Positions 6,818-9,187 of a stretch of DNA of 9,187 nucleotides are shown piece by piece (within the stretch, counting starts at the first letter, position 1; each line of letters opens with the position of its first letter). The stretch spans positions 1 to 9,187 of the forward strand of contig JAPHUI010000167.1 in the NCBI GenBank assembly GCA_026193755.1. The letters are read 5' to 3'. The stretch comes from Ignavibacteriaceae bacterium (GTDB lineage: Bacteria > Bacteroidota > Ignavibacteria > Ignavibacteriales > Ignavibacteriaceae). Under the pieces are notes generated by a model. The model was given only the letters and a program-made list of their open reading frames with translations, was not told the DNA's origin and searched no databases. The position numbers and the translations under genes were made by a program.

Positions 6818-7783
6818 ATGAAAAAATTAACAAGACTAGATACAGCCTCTCAAATTGCTATACGTGATTGTATGGGTGCAAAGAAGAACGAAAAAATTCT
6901 AGTAATCACGGATGAACAGAAGAGAGAGATGGGGCTTTCACTCCACGAAAACGCCGTCAGAATGGGTTACTTTTCCCTTCTGGTAGAAATGAAGTCAGGA
7001 AAAATAAACGGAGAGGAACCACCAGCAGAGATTGCAGAGCTAATGCAACGATTTGACGTAGTATTTTGCCCGACTGCAAAATCCTTAACACACACAGATG
7101 CAAGAAGAAGTGCATCAGCTAATGGAGTACGGATCGCAACATTCCCCGGTATTACTAAAGAAGTAATGATTCGTGGCATGAATGCAGATTATACTGCTAT
7201 CTCAAAACGCACGATTAAGCTGCAAAAGATTCTGGAAAAGGGAAAAACAATCAGAGTTACAGCACCGGCAGGTACTGATATAAGTTTTAAAATATCGGGA
7301 AGAAAAATAATTCCGAGCAAAGGATTATTTCACGCAAAAGGTGAAAGCGGTAATCTTCCAACCGGAGAAACATTTTTAGCTCCAGTTGAAGGAACAAGCA
7401 ATGGAGTTTTTGTTGTTGATGGTTCAATGGCGGGTTTGGGATTAATCAAAAATGCTAATATTAAGATTGAAGTTAAAGATGGTTACGCAACAAAAATTTC
7501 CGGGGGTATCTTAGCAAAGAAATTAAAAAATATGCTGGATAAGGTTGGGAAAGAAGCACGCAACATCGCAGAGTTCGGTATCGGCACAAATGATTCTGCA
7601 AAACTCAGTGGTGTTTTATTGGAAGATGAAAAAGTGATGGGAACTATTCATATTGCACTTGGTAATAATGTTTCAATGGGAGGAGGTGTAAACGTTCCAA
7701 TTCATCTCGATGGTGTCGTGAAAAAACCAACTGTCTGGATGGATGGAAAATTGTTAATGAAAGACGGAAAGCTGCTGGTTTAA
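6818..7783 (+). CDS. metal-dependent aminopeptidase, M29/COG2309 (AmpS-like), short form
   Basis: This is a cytoplasmic aminopeptidase of the AmpS/PepS/AmpT superfamily, which removes N-terminal residues with two metal ions. The five expected metal ligands are visible: E184 in NLPTGETFLAP, E252 in IAEFGIGTN, H278 in GTIHIALGNN, and H296 with D298 in HLDGVV. The N-terminal half (about 1-140) is the less conserved Rossmann-like part. At 321 residues it is shorter than classical M29 enzymes (about 410), and it belongs to the short branch often annotated simply as 'aminopeptidase' or 'leucyl aminopeptidase'. Some relatives of this branch have other activities (for example, ring-cleaving dioxygenases of the NicX type), so the substrate is open. 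AAAAGG (6805-6810) before the ATG is a fair SD. It follows the exported protein gene by 18 bases, and inverted repeats lie just after its stop. Confidence 0.85.
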   Translation: MKKLTRLDTASQIAIRDCMGAKKNEKILVITDEQKREMGLSLHENAVRMGYFSLLVEMKSGKINGEEPPAEIAELMQRFDVVFCPTAKSLTHTDARRSASANGVRIATFPGITKEVMIRGMNADYTAISKRTIKLQKILEKGKTIRVTAPAGTDISFKISGRKIIPSKGLFHAKGESGNLPTGETFLAPVEGTSNGVFVVDGSMAGLGLIKNANIKIEVKDGYATKISGGILAKKLKNMLDKVGKEARNIAEFGIGTNDSAKLSGVLLEDEKVMGTIHIALGNNVSMGGGVNVPIHLDGVVKKPTVWMDGKLLMKDGKLLV

Positions 7784-7801
7784 TTTAGAAATAATTAGTA
7801 A

Positions 7802-7830
7802 TGTCACACTGAGCTTGTCGAAGTGTGATA
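7802..7830. repeat. 29-bp palindromic intergenic repeat, copy 1
   Basis: Arms TGTCACACT (7802-7810) and AGTGTGATA (7822-7830) pair over 9 bp with one G-T, around the core GAGCTTGTCGA (7811-7821). This GAGCTTGTCGAAG type is a familiar short dispersed repeat of intergenic DNA in many bacteria. It begins 18 bases after the aminopeptidase stop, as REP-like elements often do. Confidence 0.75.
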
Positions 7831-7841
7831 ATATAGTATAA

Positions 7842-7870
7842 TGTCAGTCTTCGACTAGCTCAGCCTGACA
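7842..7870. repeat. 29-bp palindromic intergenic repeat, copy 2 (inverted)
   Basis: This is the same element on the opposite strand, 11 bases after copy 1. Its arms are TGTCAGTCT (7842-7850) and AGCCTGACA (7862-7870) and its core TCGACTAGCTC is the reverse complement of GAGCTAGTCGA. By hand, 23 of 29 bases agree with the reverse complement of copy 1. The pair can form one long hairpin or two short ones, and may end or protect the transcript from upstream. Confidence 0.72.
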
Positions 7871-7922
7871 ACTTTAAGCAAATGCTAAGTCCTCATTTCT
7901 TTCTTATTCCACGATCAATATT

Positions 7923-7930
7923 TAATTTTG
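7923..7930 (+). promoter_or_regulatory. candidate -7 element of the def-fmt promoter
   Basis: TAATTTTG matches TAnnTTTG and lies 34 bases before the def ATG, giving a short leader. The -33 region is weak: only a TTTC at 7896-7899 is near. Together with the repeats just upstream, it suggests that def-fmt is a separate transcription unit. The remaining bases of the 7784-7964 gap hold nothing else that I recognise. Confidence 0.4.
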
Positions 7931-7964
7931 CATAGTTTGAATAAATAAAGAAGTAAAAGTTAAT

Positions 7965-8531
7965 ATGTCAATAGTCCCAATTACCGTGTGTGGCGATAAA
8001 ATTCTTAGAAAGAAAGCATCGAAAGTCACTGAGATCGATGGCCAGATTGTTGGCACAATTGCTAATATGTTTGAAACAATGCGAAATGCAAACGGAATCG
8101 GACTTGCTGCGAATCAAGTCGGTTTAAGTAAGCAAATTTTTGTTGTTGATATCTCCCCGGTTGAAGGTTACGAAGATTACAAACCACTTGCACTTATCAA
8201 TCCAAAAATTATTTCAAGATCTGATGAAACAATCCCAATTGAAGAAGGGTGTCTAAGCATTCCTGATTTGCGTGAGGAAGTAATCAGACCCAAAGGAATA
8301 AATATTTCCTTTTACGATGTGAATATGAAGGAGCAAACAATTGAAGCTGATGCATTGCTTGCGCGTGTTATGCAGCATGAGTACGACCATCTTCGCGGTG
8401 TATTGTTCATTGATTACCTCGACGACGACATGAAAAAAAAATATAAAAAGCACCTTGCCAAAATAAAAAAGCGCAAGCTCGATATTGATTACCCGATTAG
8501 CGCTTCTACTGATTATATGTTGATAAAGTAG
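7965..8531 (+). CDS. def: peptide deformylase
   Basis: This metalloenzyme removes the formyl group from N-terminal methionine of nascent proteins at the ribosome. The 188-residue protein has all three family motifs: GIGLAANQ (44-51), EEGCLSIP (93-100) and QHEYDHL (137-143). Metal ligands are C96, H138 and H142, and the catalytic glutamate is E139. The tail after about 154 is very basic (KKKYKKHLAKIKKRKL), a segment that in the family helps ribosome contact. An A9 run (8433-8441) encodes part of it without breaking the frame. The SD before the ATG is poor. fmt starts seven bases after the stop, the classic def-fmt pair. Confidence 0.97.
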   Translation: MSIVPITVCGDKILRKKASKVTEIDGQIVGTIANMFETMRNANGIGLAANQVGLSKQIFVVDISPVEGYEDYKPLALINPKIISRSDETIPIEEGCLSIPDLREEVIRPKGINISFYDVNMKEQTIEADALLARVMQHEYDHLRGVLFIDYLDDDMKKKYKKHLAKIKKRKLDIDYPISASTDYMLIK

Positions 8532-8538
8532 GTTTTCC

Positions 8539-9187
8539 ATGAAAATTATTTTTATGGGCACACCTGATTTCTCAATTCCCTCTCTGAATTCCATATACAA
8601 AAGCAATCACGAATTAGTTGCAATTGTTACAACACCCGATAAAGAACGGGGTAGGGGTCGAAAGATAACATACACACCTGTTAAGCAATTTGCTGTTGAA
8701 AATAATATCCCTGTTTATCAGCCGGAAAAACTTAAAGGAAACGCTCAGTTAGTTGAACAGATGAAAGAATTAGAGCCTGATTTATTTGTAGTGGTTGCTT
8801 TCAGAATTTTACCGAAGGAAGTATTCGACATCCCAAAATTCGGATCATTCAATCTGCACGGATCTTTTCTTCCAAAATACCGGGGCGCAGCTCCAATTCA
8901 ATGGGCTTTGATAAACGGAGAAACAGAAACAGGACTAACTACATTCAAACTTGCGGAAAAAGTCGATACGGGAAATATCTATCTACAGGAAAAAGTTGAG
9001 ATCTTCCCTGAAGATAATTTTGAAACTCTGCATGACAGAATGAGTTTACTTGGAGCTGATTTAGTTTTAAAGACTATTGGTTTAATCGAAAGCGGGAATT
9101 TTGAACTGATGCAGCAGGATGATTCATTAGCTTCACCGGCACCAAAAATCACAAAGGAAATTTGTAAAATTGACTGGAATAAATCAG
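8539..9187 (+). CDS. fmt: methionyl-tRNA formyltransferase, 5' part (3' end outside window)
   Basis: The enzyme formylates Met-tRNAfMet with 10-formyl-tetrahydrofolate so that translation can start. The ATG at 8539 lies seven bases after the def stop, and the frame stays open for 216 codons to the window end. The start reads MKIIFMGTPDFSIPSL, as expected for the family. Catalytic residues are N105 and H107 in FNLHGSFLPKYRGAAPIQ and D143 in KVDTGNIYLQE, one position before their E. coli places (106, 108, 144). The segment VVAFRILP (85-92) is of the type I know from Bacteroidota Fmt proteins. The formyltransferase domain is practically complete, but most of the C-terminal tRNA-binding domain is beyond the edge. 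Confidence 0.97.
   Translation, partial: MKIIFMGTPDFSIPSLNSIYKSNHELVAIVTTPDKERGRGRKITYTPVKQFAVENNIPVYQPEKLKGNAQLVEQMKELEPDLFVVVAFRILPKEVFDIPKFGSFNLHGSFLPKYRGAAPIQWALINGETETGLTTFKLAEKVDTGNIYLQEKVEIFPEDNFETLHDRMSLLGADLVLKTIGLIESGNFELMQQDDSLASPAPKITKEICKIDWNKS

Noticed and set aside
8433..8441. A9 run in def as a frameshift or slippage site
   Set aside because: The frame is intact to a normal-length C-terminus, and runs of this kind are expected in a lysine-rich segment of an AT-rich genome.
8253..8606. A 117-codon - strand frame across the def-fmt junction
   Set aside because: Both def and the beginning of fmt are certain on the + strand here, and the frame has no family resemblance.

Overview
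The window is one strand of an AT-rich bacterial chromosome. Every real gene is on the + strand: eight CDSs, of which the first is cut at its 5' end and the last at its 3' end by the window edges. The organism is most likely from the Bacteroidota/Chlorobiota/Ignavibacteriota group, with Ignavibacteria as my best guess. Three things point there: two intergenic matches to the TAnnTTTG -7 promoter element of that group, an Fmt with the 'VVAFRILP' form of its central strand, and a mixture of good Shine-Dalgarno (SD) sites and starts with none. This placement is inference from the sequence alone.

Layout: (1) 1-432, the 3' part of a DUF2400/TIGR02757 gene that resembles the catalytic half of HhH-GPD DNA glycosylases. 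(2) 433-606, a gap with a candidate promoter. (3) 607-4453, an apparent operon of an OPT-family oligopeptide transporter, a small PqqD-like protein and a PepD-type M20 dipeptidase, closed by a strong 13-bp terminator. A hairpin with its own small ORF lies between the first two genes. (4) 4540-5910, an MFS transporter that resembles the eukaryotic lysosomal dipeptide carrier MFSD1. (5) 6026-7783, an exported, probably outer-membrane beta-rich protein of unknown function, followed 18 bp later by an M29/COG2309-type aminopeptidase. (6) 7784-7964, a gap with two inverted copies of a 29-bp palindromic repeat and a candidate promoter. (7) 7965-9187, def (peptide deformylase) and fmt (Met-tRNA formyltransferase), the usual formylation/deformylation pair.

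The common thread of 607-7783 is peptide handling: two inner-membrane transporters with peptide-linked relatives, two metallopeptidases that finish peptides to amino acids, an envelope protein, and an orphan PqqD-like protein whose family normally binds peptides. I infer a peptide uptake and degradation neighbourhood. The most unusual parts are the orphan PqqD-like protein between a peptide transporter and a dipeptidase, and the bacterial MFSD1-like carrier just downstream. No CRISPR array, tRNA, rRNA, insertion sequence, phage gene or obvious defence system is visible.
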